DNA of 36,498 nucleotides from positions 1 to 36,498 of the forward strand of contig CAYTTQ010000021.1 of the NCBI GenBank assembly GCA_964440795.1, given 5' to 3'. The position numbers and the translations under genes were made by a program. Below are positions 16,025 to 23,601 of the stretch, one piece after another; the first letter of the stretch is position 1, and the number at the start of each line of letters is the position of its first letter. The notes under the pieces are model-generated. The model did no database searches. It was not told the origin of the DNA and saw only the letters and a program-made list of their open reading frames with translations. This stretch comes from C00003060 sp964440795. GTDB lineage: Bacteria; Desulfobacterota; Desulfobacteria; Desulfobacterales; C00003060.

Positions 16025-16630
16025 TTAGCTCCAAAGAGCCTCAATCGCTGCTAATTCCTTCAGCTCCTCCATGCGGTCACTTCTCTCTTCACTATTTAGT
16101 GCGTAGCACTTATCGAACTCGCCAGGCGGATCGTCGAAAAAATCCTCATACTTCATGGGAATTCTTGAAGTGTCTTCTTGGCCTAAAGCCTCTTCATGTT
16201 TTTTCCATTCCGGATACTGATGGGTAAGCTTGGCAAGTTGAAACTGATCTAGGTTCCCAAATCTCTCCCAGGCAAAAGAAAGAGCTTCCAAGTCACTCTC
16301 AGAGAAAACAGTTGGATCAAGATCGTGTATTGACTTGTAATCAAGCCAATCTATGGGTTCGATAAACTGAACCGAATAATCTTTTTCCTTTGGACCCAAG
16401 AATGCCGTCCTTTCAGATAGGTCCTTCGCACCTGAGTTGATAGGACCAAAAGGCATTGCATAATACTCATCGTTCGTGACAGGGCGACCAAATTTTCTGA
16501 GATGGTATCGATCTGCAAAATATATGAGCTTGATAGCCTTCATCTTGTTAATACGGCCGCCGCTCTTTTGCGCCAAGAAACTTAAAGCTTGAACAGCCTT
16601 CTTATAATTAAAGCGTAGGTGAACACACAT
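16025..16630 (-). CDS. Panacea-domain (DUF4065, SocA/GepA-like) antitoxin
   Basis: The 201-residue product has the Panacea signature in its first 70 residues: NYKKAVQALSFLAQKSGG, MKAIKLIYFADRYHLRKFG and DEYYAMPFGPINSGAKDL. Panacea proteins are known as antitoxins that neutralise many unrelated toxins, and the domain is also known from phage-associated GepA. I chose ATG 16630 because GGAG lies six bases upstream. An in-frame ATG at 16648 lies before that site. It is followed three bases later by the putative toxin gene. The region reads visibly richer in A/T than the flanking chromosome. Confidence 0.75.
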   Translation of the reverse strand: MCVHLRFNYKKAVQALSFLAQKSGGRINKMKAIKLIYFADRYHLRKFGRPVTNDEYYAMPFGPINSGAKDLSERTAFLGPKEKDYSVQFIEPIDWLDYKSIHDLDPTVFSESDLEALSFAWERFGNLDQFQLAKLTHQYPEWKKHEEALGQEDTSRIPMKYEDFFDDPPGEFDKCYALNSEERSDRMEELKELAAIEALWS

Positions 16631-17058
16631 TGTCTTCTCCTTCTTCATGACAGTGCCCTTTTAATAAACATCGGCGTTAAATCTGCAAAAATCAAGCCTT
16701 GTGGTGAGATTAACTGAACATAAAAAAGTGTGTTCAGGGTTGGCAAGACTGCGATTTCGATAAGTCTTTGATAATTATAGGCCAATCAGCTCTGGCAGGT
16801 TTCTTTCTCGCCTTTAATTCCTTCTCTCAACGGCTTATCTATAGGGGGTGGGTGCAAACAATGTCAAGAAAAAAAGCGAAAACAATGTATGCAGGTGGAA
16901 AAGATATACCACTACGGGGCACTGGTTGTAACAGAGTGACGTAAATCATTTTTGAGGCGCTTCCTCGTGCTTCTCCACACACTCTGTCAATAACTCAACT
17001 ATCATGTTATCAATTTAGGTTTGGTCGCTAATTCCCGTCTTGCGATAACTGAATTTAT
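16631..17058. other. AT-rich noncoding region before the toxin-antitoxin pair
   Basis: No convincing gene is seen in these 428 bp. It holds an inverted repeat CTGAACA / TGTTCAG (16714-16720 and 16731-16737, 10-base spacing) about 85 bp upstream of the antitoxin start, a candidate operator. It also holds one copy of the word GGGTGCAAAC (16850-16859) shared with the left end of the island. A 27-codon frame at 16861 was judged too weak to call. Confidence 0.4.
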
Positions 17059-17259
17059 CTAAAGCCTCCAAGACCTAAAGAGGAAACCAAGACATACCAG
17101 GGCAACGCCAACAACAAGAAGAACCCGAGATTCGAACGGATAGTAATAAACCACGCTGCCAAGACTGCTGGACTTAAAGCTCGCCAAGCCAAAAACTATC
17201 GAAGCCGGCCCCGCGACAAAACACAGGAGATCAAATATTCGGAAAAGATGTCTTTTCAC
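17059..17259 (-). CDS. small two-helix membrane protein, unknown
   Basis: The 66-residue frame from a GTG start shows two hydrophobic segments, LLCFVAGPASIVFGLASF and VLLVVGVALVCLGFLF, with a basic N-terminus (MKRHLF) and basic end (RSWRL), as in a small inner-membrane protein. The upstream purine stretch (GAGAAGCAGA) is a weak ribosome binding site. No family is recognised. Some accessory elements encode small membrane proteins as effectors or exclusion factors, but nothing here shows that. Confidence 0.45.
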   Translation of the reverse strand: MKRHLFRIFDLLCFVAGPASIVFGLASFKSSSLGSVVYYYPFESRVLLVVGVALVCLGFLFRSWRL

Positions 17260-17424
17260 TCTGCTTCTCGTTCCGTCCAGCTGTCGGCGCCCTGCCAGTC
17301 AACGCCTTTTCGCTTTAGGTGTTCATCCAGAGACTGCAATATACCCTATGTGGTGACATATAGGGCGGCCTTGTCTGGGCCGGGAGAAGTGTTGAGCGTT
17401 TTTCATGCCCTCACATTCAGCAGG

Positions 17425-17439
17425 GGTGACACTGTCACC
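17425..17439. promoter_or_regulatory. dyad upstream of the integrase operon
   Basis: GGTGACA-C-TGTCACC is a perfect 7-bp inverted repeat with a one-base centre. It lies 45 bp before the start of the 106-aa gene. Another GGTGACA half-site occurs at 17352-17358. It is a candidate operator. Confidence 0.4.
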
Positions 17440-17483
17440 GATTGCCGGGTGTGGGGGCATTTTGTTTTGAAAGGGGGTGGCAC

Positions 17484-17804
17484 ATGGGACCAAGGCCTAC
17501 CCGGGAAGAATTTGAAAGAGAGATGACCAAGGCGAAAACATTTCAGGCCGCGGGGGACGCACCCGGCTACTGGTCGGGATACATGCGGGGTTTGCGACGG
17601 CGCTATCACGGGAACGCATTCGGAACGGATGATGAGCATCAGCAATGGGTGAGCCTGATAAACGATGAGGACAGGCAAGACCTCGGGCGCGGCTACCGCG
17701 ACGGATTAGGGGTGCCCCACTATTGTACCCAAAACAACGGTGACTGTTCGACATGCGCATTGGGCAGCTACGGGCGGGATTGCCAAAACAATCCGATAGA
17801 GTGA
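17484..17804 (+). CDS. unknown phage-like protein with C-terminal cysteines (106 aa)
   Basis: The 106-residue product begins MGPRPTREEFEREMTKAK and contains WSGYMRGLRRRYHGNAFG. Its C-terminus has four cysteines (Cys-x6-Cys-x2-Cys, then GRDCQN), which could bind metal. The ATG has AAGGGGG six bases upstream. It ends 74 bp before the integrase start on the same strand, so they are likely co-transcribed. Small genes placed just before phage integrases are often excisionases or regulators, but this one lacks a recognisable HTH. The family is not known to me. Confidence 0.6.
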   Translation: MGPRPTREEFEREMTKAKTFQAAGDAPGYWSGYMRGLRRRYHGNAFGTDDEHQQWVSLINDEDRQDLGRGYRDGLGVPHYCTQNNGDCSTCALGSYGRDCQNNPIE

Positions 17805-17878
17805 TGCAAAAAATGGGGAAAAGCGGTGACCCTGACCGCCTGCCCGTAAATCAACCAAGGGAGAAAGTGAGGGGCTTT

Positions 17879-19057
17879 ATGGGAGTAACGGTGCGACAAA
17901 AGAAGAGGGGCAAGGGCAAGCCCTGGTGGGTCTTTGTCTGCCACAATGGGGAACGTCAATCCATGAAAATCGGAGATCGGAAGGCCGCGGACAAGGTGGC
18001 CAGTGCACTACGAGAGAAAATAAGAAAAGGCCAACTGGACCTATCGAAGCCGGAAGAAAAGCCGGTGCCGACCTTCGGGGAATATTCCAAGCTGTGGGCT
18101 GACTATATCGGCACAGTCCGGCGAGAATCGACACATGATAGATACCAGGAGCTTTTGAGAAACCACGTCTTGCCGGTGTTCGAAACCAAAAGGCTTAACG
18201 AAATCACCAGAGGCGACGTTCGAGACTTCCTGGTGTCCAAACTCAACGCCAAAACCATGAAGGACAAGGAAGGCTATTCCCGGGCCACCATGTGTGTCCT
18301 GAGAGATGTCCTTTCCGGTGTATTCAACTTCGCGGTGGACGAGGAAATAATCAGTGTCAATCCGATGACAGGTATTACCAAGCGTCTCGAGCTCAACAGG
18401 AAGGATTACAAGCCGGAGATCCACCCGTTGACCATGGAGGAACTGGCCAAATTTCTTTCGGTCTGCCAGACCCACTACAGCGAGTTCTATCCCTTCTTCC
18501 TGATGGCGGCCCGCACCGGAATGCGGTTAGGCGAGCTCCTGGCCGTCCAGTGGGGGGACATCGATTTTAACTCCTCATTTATTTGGGTTCGCCGATCCTA
18601 CAGGCGCGGCAGGATCACGGCGACCAAGAACGGGAAGGACCGCAAGGTAGATATGTCCGGTCAGTTAGCGGCCACCTTGAAGCGGTTACGGGTACAACGG
18701 AAAAAGGAAGCGCTTAGGGGCGGTCTGGGAGAAATGCCGGAGCTGATATTTCACACGGAGGCGCGACCGATCGAACAGAACTACATCCGGCGGGTTTTTA
18801 AAAGGGCTCTAAAAAAGGCCGAATTGCGGGAAATTCGACTGCATGACCTGCGACATACGTTCGCGTCTTTGCTCCTGACACAGAAGGAAACGCCGGTGTA
18901 CGTTAAGGAGCAATTGGGGCACAGCTCCATCAACATCACAGTCGATATTTACGGACACTTAATCCCCGGCTCAAATAAAAAAGCCGTCGATAAACTCGAC
19001 GACTTGGACGCATCCACCTGCACCCTATACGCACCCGCCAGCCAAAAAGCTGTCTAA
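17879..19057 (+). CDS. int: tyrosine recombinase / phage-type integrase
   Basis: This enzyme would integrate and excise the island by strand exchange at the tRNA-Leu 3' end. Domains in order are an N-terminal arm-binding beta domain (VTVRQKKRGKGKPWWVF), a SAM-like core-binding domain (TFGEYSKLWADYIG) and the catalytic domain. Catalytic residues are visible as Arg in ARTGMRLGELLAVQWGDID, Lys in ATKNGKDRKV, His-x-x-Arg in LHDLRHTFASLL, His in QLGHSSINIT and the nucleophile Tyr in VDIYGHL. All are intact, so the enzyme may be active. I prefer ATG 17879 (392 residues), with GAGGGG just upstream. A GTG at 17867 is a near alternative. Confidence 0.92.
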   Translation: MGVTVRQKKRGKGKPWWVFVCHNGERQSMKIGDRKAADKVASALREKIRKGQLDLSKPEEKPVPTFGEYSKLWADYIGTVRRESTHDRYQELLRNHVLPVFETKRLNEITRGDVRDFLVSKLNAKTMKDKEGYSRATMCVLRDVLSGVFNFAVDEEIISVNPMTGITKRLELNRKDYKPEIHPLTMEELAKFLSVCQTHYSEFYPFFLMAARTGMRLGELLAVQWGDIDFNSSFIWVRRSYRRGRITATKNGKDRKVDMSGQLAATLKRLRVQRKKEALRGGLGEMPELIFHTEARPIEQNYIRRVFKRALKKAELREIRLHDLRHTFASLLLTQKETPVYVKEQLGHSSINITVDIYGHLIPGSNKKAVDKLDDLDASTCTLYAPASQKAV

Positions 19058-19077
19058 GTGCTTGATATTACTGGTTG

Positions 19078-19096
19078 TGGTGCCGAAGGCCGGATT
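19078..19096 (-). repeat. right attachment site (3' end of tRNA-Leu)
   Basis: This is the second copy of the 19-bp repeat found at 13444-13462. Here it is part of the intact tRNA-Leu(GAG) gene. Confidence 0.85.
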
Positions 19097-19164
19097 TGAA
19101 CCGGCACGGGCGTAACCCACTGCCCCCTCAAGACAGCGTGTCTACCAAATTCCACCACTTCGGC
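19078..19164 (-). tRNA. tRNA-Leu (anticodon GAG), island integration target
   Basis: The minus strand starts GCCGAAG, has a leucine-type D-arm and the anticodon arm CTGTC-TTGAGGG-GGCAG with anticodon GAG. A long variable arm, T-arm CCGG-TTCAAAT-CCGG and CTTCGGC-A-CCA follow. It is 87 nt with CCA encoded. It begins 6 bp after the secG stop; secG followed by tRNA-Leu(GAG) is also the E. coli order (leuU). Confidence 0.95.
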
Positions 19165-19170
19165 AAATCA

Positions 19171-19650
19171 TTAGCCGGTCTGCCCGGGTTCTCCGGCGGT
19201 CCCCGCCGAATCCGCTCCCGGAGCGGGCGCATTTTCAACGGGGCTTGCAGAATCCGTTGCCTGTGTATCTCCCGAAGCCCCGTTGCCGCCCACGGCATTC
19301 GTGGTCGCCGAACTATCGGGGGCCTCTTGTCCACTGGATTCGACGGCACCAGAATCTTTCATTTCACCAGGTGCCTGTTCCCCAGCCGGAGTGGAGGCGG
19401 GCATAACGGAGCTGGTCGTTCGCTGGCCGGAAAAATAGGCCAAACTTAAAGAGGTCAGCATAAAGATAACGGCGGCGGCGGTGGTCATCTTGGTCAAAAA
19501 AGTCGACGCGCCCGAGCTTCCAAACAGCGTCTGGCTGCTTCCGCCGCCAAAGACAGCCCCCATGTCCGCCCCCTTACCCGTTTGCAGCAAGACGATAAGT
19601 ATAAGGGCAATACATACGATAATGTGGATTGCAATAATAAACGTCGACAT
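19171..19650 (-). CDS. secG: preprotein translocase subunit SecG
   Basis: SecG is the small membrane subunit of the SecYEG channel. The 159-residue product has two membrane helices (IIAIHIIVCIALILIVLL and TAAAVIFMLTSLSLAYF) joined by the conserved GKGADMGAVFGGGSSQTLFGSSG. After residue 75 comes a long Ala/Ser/Gly/Pro/Glu-rich tail that makes it clearly longer than the roughly 110-residue E. coli protein. I chose ATG 19650, with GGGGAAGGA directly upstream; the open frame extends further without SecG-like sequence. It follows tpiA by 19 bp and precedes tRNA-Leu(GAG). Confidence 0.93.
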   Translation of the reverse strand: MSTFIIAIHIIVCIALILIVLLQTGKGADMGAVFGGGSSQTLFGSSGASTFLTKMTTAAAVIFMLTSLSLAYFSGQRTTSSVMPASTPAGEQAPGEMKDSGAVESSGQEAPDSSATTNAVGGNGASGDTQATDSASPVENAPAPGADSAGTAGEPGQTG

Positions 19651-19669
19651 TCCTTCCCCGTTTCCGTTC

Positions 19670-20449
19670 CTAACTTCCCGAGGCACTCGAACAGGGACGA
19701 ACGATCCCTGCGAAGGTTTCCGGATCCAAACTCGCGCCGCCGACCAGGGCCCCGTCAATATCCTCCATGGAAATCAGGCCTTCGATATTGTTTGGTTTAA
19801 CGCTCCCACCATACAATATACGCAGGTCCTTTGCAACGGAATTTCCCACCAGCTTCCCCAACTCCGTGCGAATAAACGCATGCACTTCCTGGGCCTGCTC
19901 CTTTGTGGCTGTTTTGCCCGTACCGATGGCCCATATGGGTTCGTAGGCTACAATGATTCGCCCCAAGGCCGAGACGTCGACACCTTCAAGCCCCTCACGC
20001 AATTGGGACTCAATGACCGAAAACGTCCTGTCTCCATCCCTTTCCGCCTCGGATTCTCCCACACAAACAATGGCGGTCAACGTTCCCGACAAGGCCGCCT
20101 TGACCTTCCGGTTCACCGTATCGTTTGTCTCCCCGAAAAACTGCCGTCTCTCCGAATGCCCCACGATCACATGATCGCACCCTGAAGCTTCCAGCATGGG
20201 CACCGAAACCTCGCCGGTATAGGCTCCTTCCGGCTCCCAAAAAACATCCTGCCCGCCCACGTGTATGGTCGCATCCCAAAGAACCTCGGCAACGACGGTT
20301 AACGCCGTAAACGGCGGGGCCACCATGACATCGACATCCTTTATGAAATTAAACACCAGCGGCTTAAGTTGTTCGGCAAACTCCCTGGCCTCTGCCGGCG
20401 TTTTAAACATTTTCCAATTGCCTGCAATCAATGGTCTACGCGTCGCCAT
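19670..20449 (-). CDS. tpiA: triosephosphate isomerase
   Basis: TpiA interconverts dihydroxyacetone phosphate and glyceraldehyde 3-phosphate in glycolysis and gluconeogenesis. The 259-residue product has the substrate-binding NWKMF near residue 11, catalytic His in VIVGHSERR, catalytic Glu in VAYEPIWAIGTGKTA and the phosphate-binding LYGGSVKPNN. Length is normal. GGAGG lies six bases before the ATG. It is preceded by gap and followed by secG on the minus strand. Confidence 0.97.
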   Translation of the reverse strand: MATRRPLIAGNWKMFKTPAEAREFAEQLKPLVFNFIKDVDVMVAPPFTALTVVAEVLWDATIHVGGQDVFWEPEGAYTGEVSVPMLEASGCDHVIVGHSERRQFFGETNDTVNRKVKAALSGTLTAIVCVGESEAERDGDRTFSVIESQLREGLEGVDVSALGRIIVAYEPIWAIGTGKTATKEQAQEVHAFIRTELGKLVGNSVAKDLRILYGGSVKPNNIEGLISMEDIDGALVGGASLDPETFAGIVRPCSSASGS

Positions 20450-20557
20450 AACCTGCCTCCTTAGGGCCGCACCCCTTTACCTAGTCCTGGTCCTGGTCCT
20501 GGGGGTGGCGTTTGACATTTCCTCCATGCGCCCTTGCCGCATCCCGCATTTTATCCA

Positions 20558-21562
20558 TTAGAGGGATCGTCCGATGAGGGCCGCCAGGTCGACCATCCGC
20601 GTGGCATACCCGGCCTCGTTATCATACCACGAAAGCACCTTCACCAGGTCGCCGACGACATACGTCGTAGGGCCATCGACTATGGAGGAATAGGCGGACC
20701 CATTAAAATCCGTCGACACCAGCGGCAACTCACTATAGGACAAGACCCCGGTCAGGGACCCTTGAGCAGCATTCCGCAACGCATCGTTCACCTGGTCTAC
20801 CGTGACATCGGCCTTGCTCAAACGGGCAACCAAATCGACCAGTGACACGTTGGGCGTCGGCACTCGGATCGCCAAACCGTTTAGTTTTCCCTTGAGTTCG
20901 GGCAGCACAAGTGCAACCGCTTTTGCCGCTCCCGTAGTAGTGGGAATCATCGAAAGCGCCGCCGCTCTGGCACGTCGGAGGTCTTTATGAGGAAAATCAA
21001 GGATGCGCTGATCCCCCGTGTAGGAATGGATAGTCGTCATGAGCCCGCTTTCTATCCCAAAGCTTTCGGACAAGACTTTGGCCACCGGGGCTAAACAATT
21101 GGTTGTACACGATGCATTCGATATGATGTTGTGATTCTTAGAGTCGTACAAAGCGTCATTGACCCCCATCACGATGGTGACGTCCGGATCGCTGGAAGGC
21201 GCCGAGATGATTACCTTGCGAGCACCGGAGTCGAGGTGTTTGCCGGCCCCCTCCCGCGTGCGAAACAGCCCGGTACACTCCATCACCACATCCACATCCA
21301 GATCATCCCAGGGGATCTTGGCCGGATCCTTTACGGCCGTATAGGACACGGACCGCCCTTCGACCTCGAGGCCATCCTCCTTGGCCCTGACCTCCCCACT
21401 CAGGATTCCGTGTACAGAATCATATTTCAACAAATGAGCCATGGTTGCCGAATCAGTCAAGTCATTGACGGCAACGACCTCAACCGCATCGTTCTGCATG
21501 GCCGCCCGATACGCCAGCCGCCCGATACGTCCAAACCCATTAATCCCTACGCGAACGCTCAT
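20558..21562 (-). CDS. gap: glyceraldehyde-3-phosphate dehydrogenase, type I
   Basis: This enzyme oxidises glyceraldehyde 3-phosphate to 1,3-bisphosphoglycerate with NAD(P) in the cytoplasm. The 334-residue product shows the Rossmann start VGINGFGRIGRLAYR, the catalytic cysteine in SNASCTTNCLAP, and the C-terminal WYDNEAGYATRMVDL. Length is normal. GGGGGG lies just before the ATG. No phosphoglycerate kinase gene lies next to it; tpiA follows at 108 bp. Confidence 0.97.
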   Translation of the reverse strand: MSVRVGINGFGRIGRLAYRAAMQNDAVEVVAVNDLTDSATMAHLLKYDSVHGILSGEVRAKEDGLEVEGRSVSYTAVKDPAKIPWDDLDVDVVMECTGLFRTREGAGKHLDSGARKVIISAPSSDPDVTIVMGVNDALYDSKNHNIISNASCTTNCLAPVAKVLSESFGIESGLMTTIHSYTGDQRILDFPHKDLRRARAAALSMIPTTTGAAKAVALVLPELKGKLNGLAIRVPTPNVSLVDLVARLSKADVTVDQVNDALRNAAQGSLTGVLSYSELPLVSTDFNGSAYSSIVDGPTTYVVGDLVKVLSWYDNEAGYATRMVDLAALIGRSL

Positions 21563-21646
21563 GTGTCCCCCCCCTTTTCATTTCCATTGCCTGTTCTTAC
21601 TGCAAACATCGGTTTCTATCGCCAAAAAATGCCGATTTGTTTTCGA

Positions 21647-22072
21647 TCAATCGGTCTTGGAGCTGCGCTTATTTCCCTTCAGTAAATCACTGGCCAGGGA
21701 AATGCTGTCTTTCCCGTAGGCTTGTACACTCTGGGCCAACTCGCCCAACGCTTTTTCCTTACGCATCTTTTCCGCCCGGATCAAGATCGGCAGGTTTACC
21801 CCGGTCAATACGTCGACTTCGGCTTCTTCGAGGAATGAAAGGCTGAGGTTCGACGGTGTTCCCCCGAACATGTCGGTAAGGATGATGACCCCGTCTCCCT
21901 GATCAACCTTTTTCAACCCGGCACTTATCTTCTTTCTCAGCTCTTCGGCGTTTTGTTTCAGGTCCACGGAAACGGCCGTGGTTGCTTCCAGTGACCCGTC
22001 TAAAACGCATTCGGCTGTTTGAATCAAGCTTTCTCCCAGGTCACCGTGTGTTACAATAACAATCCCGATCAT
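21647..22072 (-). CDS. PTS mannose-family EIIA domain protein
   Basis: The 141-residue product matches EIIA(man): MIGIVIVTHGDLGESLI with the phosphorylated residue His9, DGVIILTDMFGGTPSN and GVNLPILI. Such single EIIA proteins next to rpoN/ptsN/rapZ usually act in regulatory phosphorelays rather than sugar uptake. I chose ATG 22072; the open frame extends 30 codons upstream with no EIIA-like sequence. It lies 127 bp after rapZ. No EIIB, EIIC, HPr or EI gene follows, since gap is next. Confidence 0.9.
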   Translation of the reverse strand: MIGIVIVTHGDLGESLIQTAECVLDGSLEATTAVSVDLKQNAEELRKKISAGLKKVDQGDGVIILTDMFGGTPSNLSLSFLEEAEVDVLTGVNLPILIRAEKMRKEKALGELAQSVQAYGKDSISLASDLLKGNKRSSKTD

Positions 22073-22199
22073 AAGCCTGTCTCTTATAGTGTTGTCTACG
22101 AGGAACGACCCCCCAACCCCGATTCCAATCCGGTCCCCTATTACTGAATGCCGCAAGGTCAAACAGAGACTGCATAAGCGGGCCGTTTATGAATAAAGA

Positions 22200-23066
22200 C
22201 TACCCTAACTCAATATCGCGATGTGTCAAGTGTATGTTTTCCAATCTTTTTTCCAAATAGTTGAAAACCTCCAGGGCGATGGTAACCGAACGATGCCTTC
22301 CTCCCGTACACCCGATACCCAGCGTCAGATAAGATTTTCCTTCCTTTTGATAGAGGGGGATTAAGAAATCGAGCAAACTCAAAAAGCGCTCCAGGAAATC
22401 CCGTGTCTCCCCCCATTTTTTTACGTAGTCCTGAACTTGTGATGCCGTACCATCCAGTTCCCGCAACCCGGACACAAAATGCGGGTTGGGCAAAAAACGC
22501 ACATCGATGATCAAGTCGGCCTCTAAGGGAATGCCGTATTTAAAGCCAAAGGAAATTACGTTGGTCTCAAAGCTCCCCCCATGGGCCTTCTTCAGTGCAT
22601 ATTGAGATACCACCACCTTCAATTCATGGACATTGTATCGGGAGGTATCAATCACCCGATCGGAGACCCTTCTCAGATCTTCAAGCTGGCGCCGTTCCGC
22701 CCGTATTCCCGCCAGCAGCCCTTGCCCGCCGTCCAGGGGATGATGCCGCCTGGTTTGACTATACCGACGGATCAGCTCTTGCTCCGAGGCTTCTAAAAAG
22801 ATGATTTCGAATCGGTATCCTTGCCCCCGTAATTCCTCCCGTACCGTGGAAAAAGAAGACAGAAAATCTTTCTCTCGCAAATCCATAACCAACGCCAGCC
22901 GGGACGTATCTATGGCCCGACGTTCGCGAATCTCTAAAAAGCTGGGCAATAAGACCACGGGGAGGTTATCGACGCAAAAAAAGCCCGCATCTTCCAATGC
23001 TTTAATGGCGGTACTCTTTCCTGAACCGGACAGGCCCGTTACAATGACGATCTTGTGTTTTTTCAA
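22200..23066 (-). CDS. rapZ: RNase adapter protein RapZ (YvcJ family P-loop)
   Basis: RapZ is a nucleotide-binding protein; in E. coli it directs RNase E to the sRNA GlmZ and so controls glucosamine-6-phosphate synthesis. The 288-residue product has Walker A GLSGSGKST (about residues 11-19), DLREKDF, and the conserved C-terminal LTLGIGCTGGRHRSVTIA. Length is normal. It follows ptsN by 59 bp on the same strand, as in many Proteobacteria. Whether the GlmZ role holds in this organism is unknown. Confidence 0.95.
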   Translation of the reverse strand: MKKHKIVIVTGLSGSGKSTAIKALEDAGFFCVDNLPVVLLPSFLEIRERRAIDTSRLALVMDLREKDFLSSFSTVREELRGQGYRFEIIFLEASEQELIRRYSQTRRHHPLDGGQGLLAGIRAERRQLEDLRRVSDRVIDTSRYNVHELKVVVSQYALKKAHGGSFETNVISFGFKYGIPLEADLIIDVRFLPNPHFVSGLRELDGTASQVQDYVKKWGETRDFLERFLSLLDFLIPLYQKEGKSYLTLGIGCTGGRHRSVTIALEVFNYLEKRLENIHLTHRDIELG

Positions 23067-23125
23067 GAGTAAAACGTCACACTCTCAGTTGATTACAGGT
23101 CAGGCGATACAACGGAAATCGCCGC

Positions 23126-23584
23126 CTAGAAATCTCTGTCTTCCTGCTCAAATATCGCGTATAGGTCGTTTCCGTTCCCTGCATTCAAGAGGGACTCCCG
23201 GAATACGGAATCTTTGAGCAGTCGCGATATTCTGGCGAGCATTTTGAGGTGCCCCCCGGTAGAGTCTTCCGGGGCCAGCAACAGAAAAAATAGATGGGTG
23301 GGTTTTCCGTCCATGGCGTCAAAATCGACGCCCTCGCGGCTCCGACCAAACGCCAATAATAGTGAGTCCAGAGACTGCAACTTCCCATGCGGAATTGCAA
23401 CCCCTCCCCCGATGCCGGTGCTGCCCAGCCGCTCGCGATCTAAGAGGACTCGCATCATCTCCTCCTGACTCGCGCCGGACACGTCAGCCAGAACGGCACT
23501 CAATTCGTTCAATACACCGTTTTTATCGGTGGCCTTGAGTTCAGGCACAATGGCCTGCGGGTCCAGATTATCCAAGATTTTCAT
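23126..23584 (-). CDS. ptsN: nitrogen-PTS EIIA protein PtsN
   Basis: PtsN (EIIA-Ntr) is a phosphocarrier that regulates potassium and nitrogen related processes. The 152-residue product is a fructose-type EIIA with phosphorylated His66 in GGGVAIPHGKL, followed by FLLLAPEDSTGGHLKMLARI. Length is normal. It starts 17 bp after hpf on the minus strand. Confidence 0.94.
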   Translation of the reverse strand: MKILDNLDPQAIVPELKATDKNGVLNELSAVLADVSGASQEEMMRVLLDRERLGSTGIGGGVAIPHGKLQSLDSLLLAFGRSREGVDFDAMDGKPTHLFFLLLAPEDSTGGHLKMLARISRLLKDSVFRESLLNAGNGNDLYAIFEQEDRDF

Positions 23585-23601
23585 GAAACAGCATCCACCG
23601 T

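Larger units (their letters stand above)
13444..19096. mobile_element. 5.6-kb integrative island in tRNA-Leu(GAG)
   Basis: The element is bounded by a 19-bp direct repeat (13444-13462 and 19078-19096) that equals the 3' end of tRNA-Leu(GAG). The integrase gene ends 20 bp from the intact tRNA, the usual geometry for tyrosine-recombinase elements. The distance between repeats is 5634 bp. Contents are a 49-aa ORF and a phage-type repressor (minus), an unknown 191-aa gene and an HTH-terminase fusion (plus), a Panacea-type toxin-antitoxin pair and a small membrane protein (minus), and a 106-aa gene plus integrase (plus). No structural, packaging-complete or replication genes are seen. It is best read as a small genomic islet, satellite-like element or prophage relic. 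Confidence 0.85.

Noticed and set aside
16861..16944. 27-codon plus-strand frame
   Set aside because: Too short, no well-spaced ribosome binding site and no supporting context.
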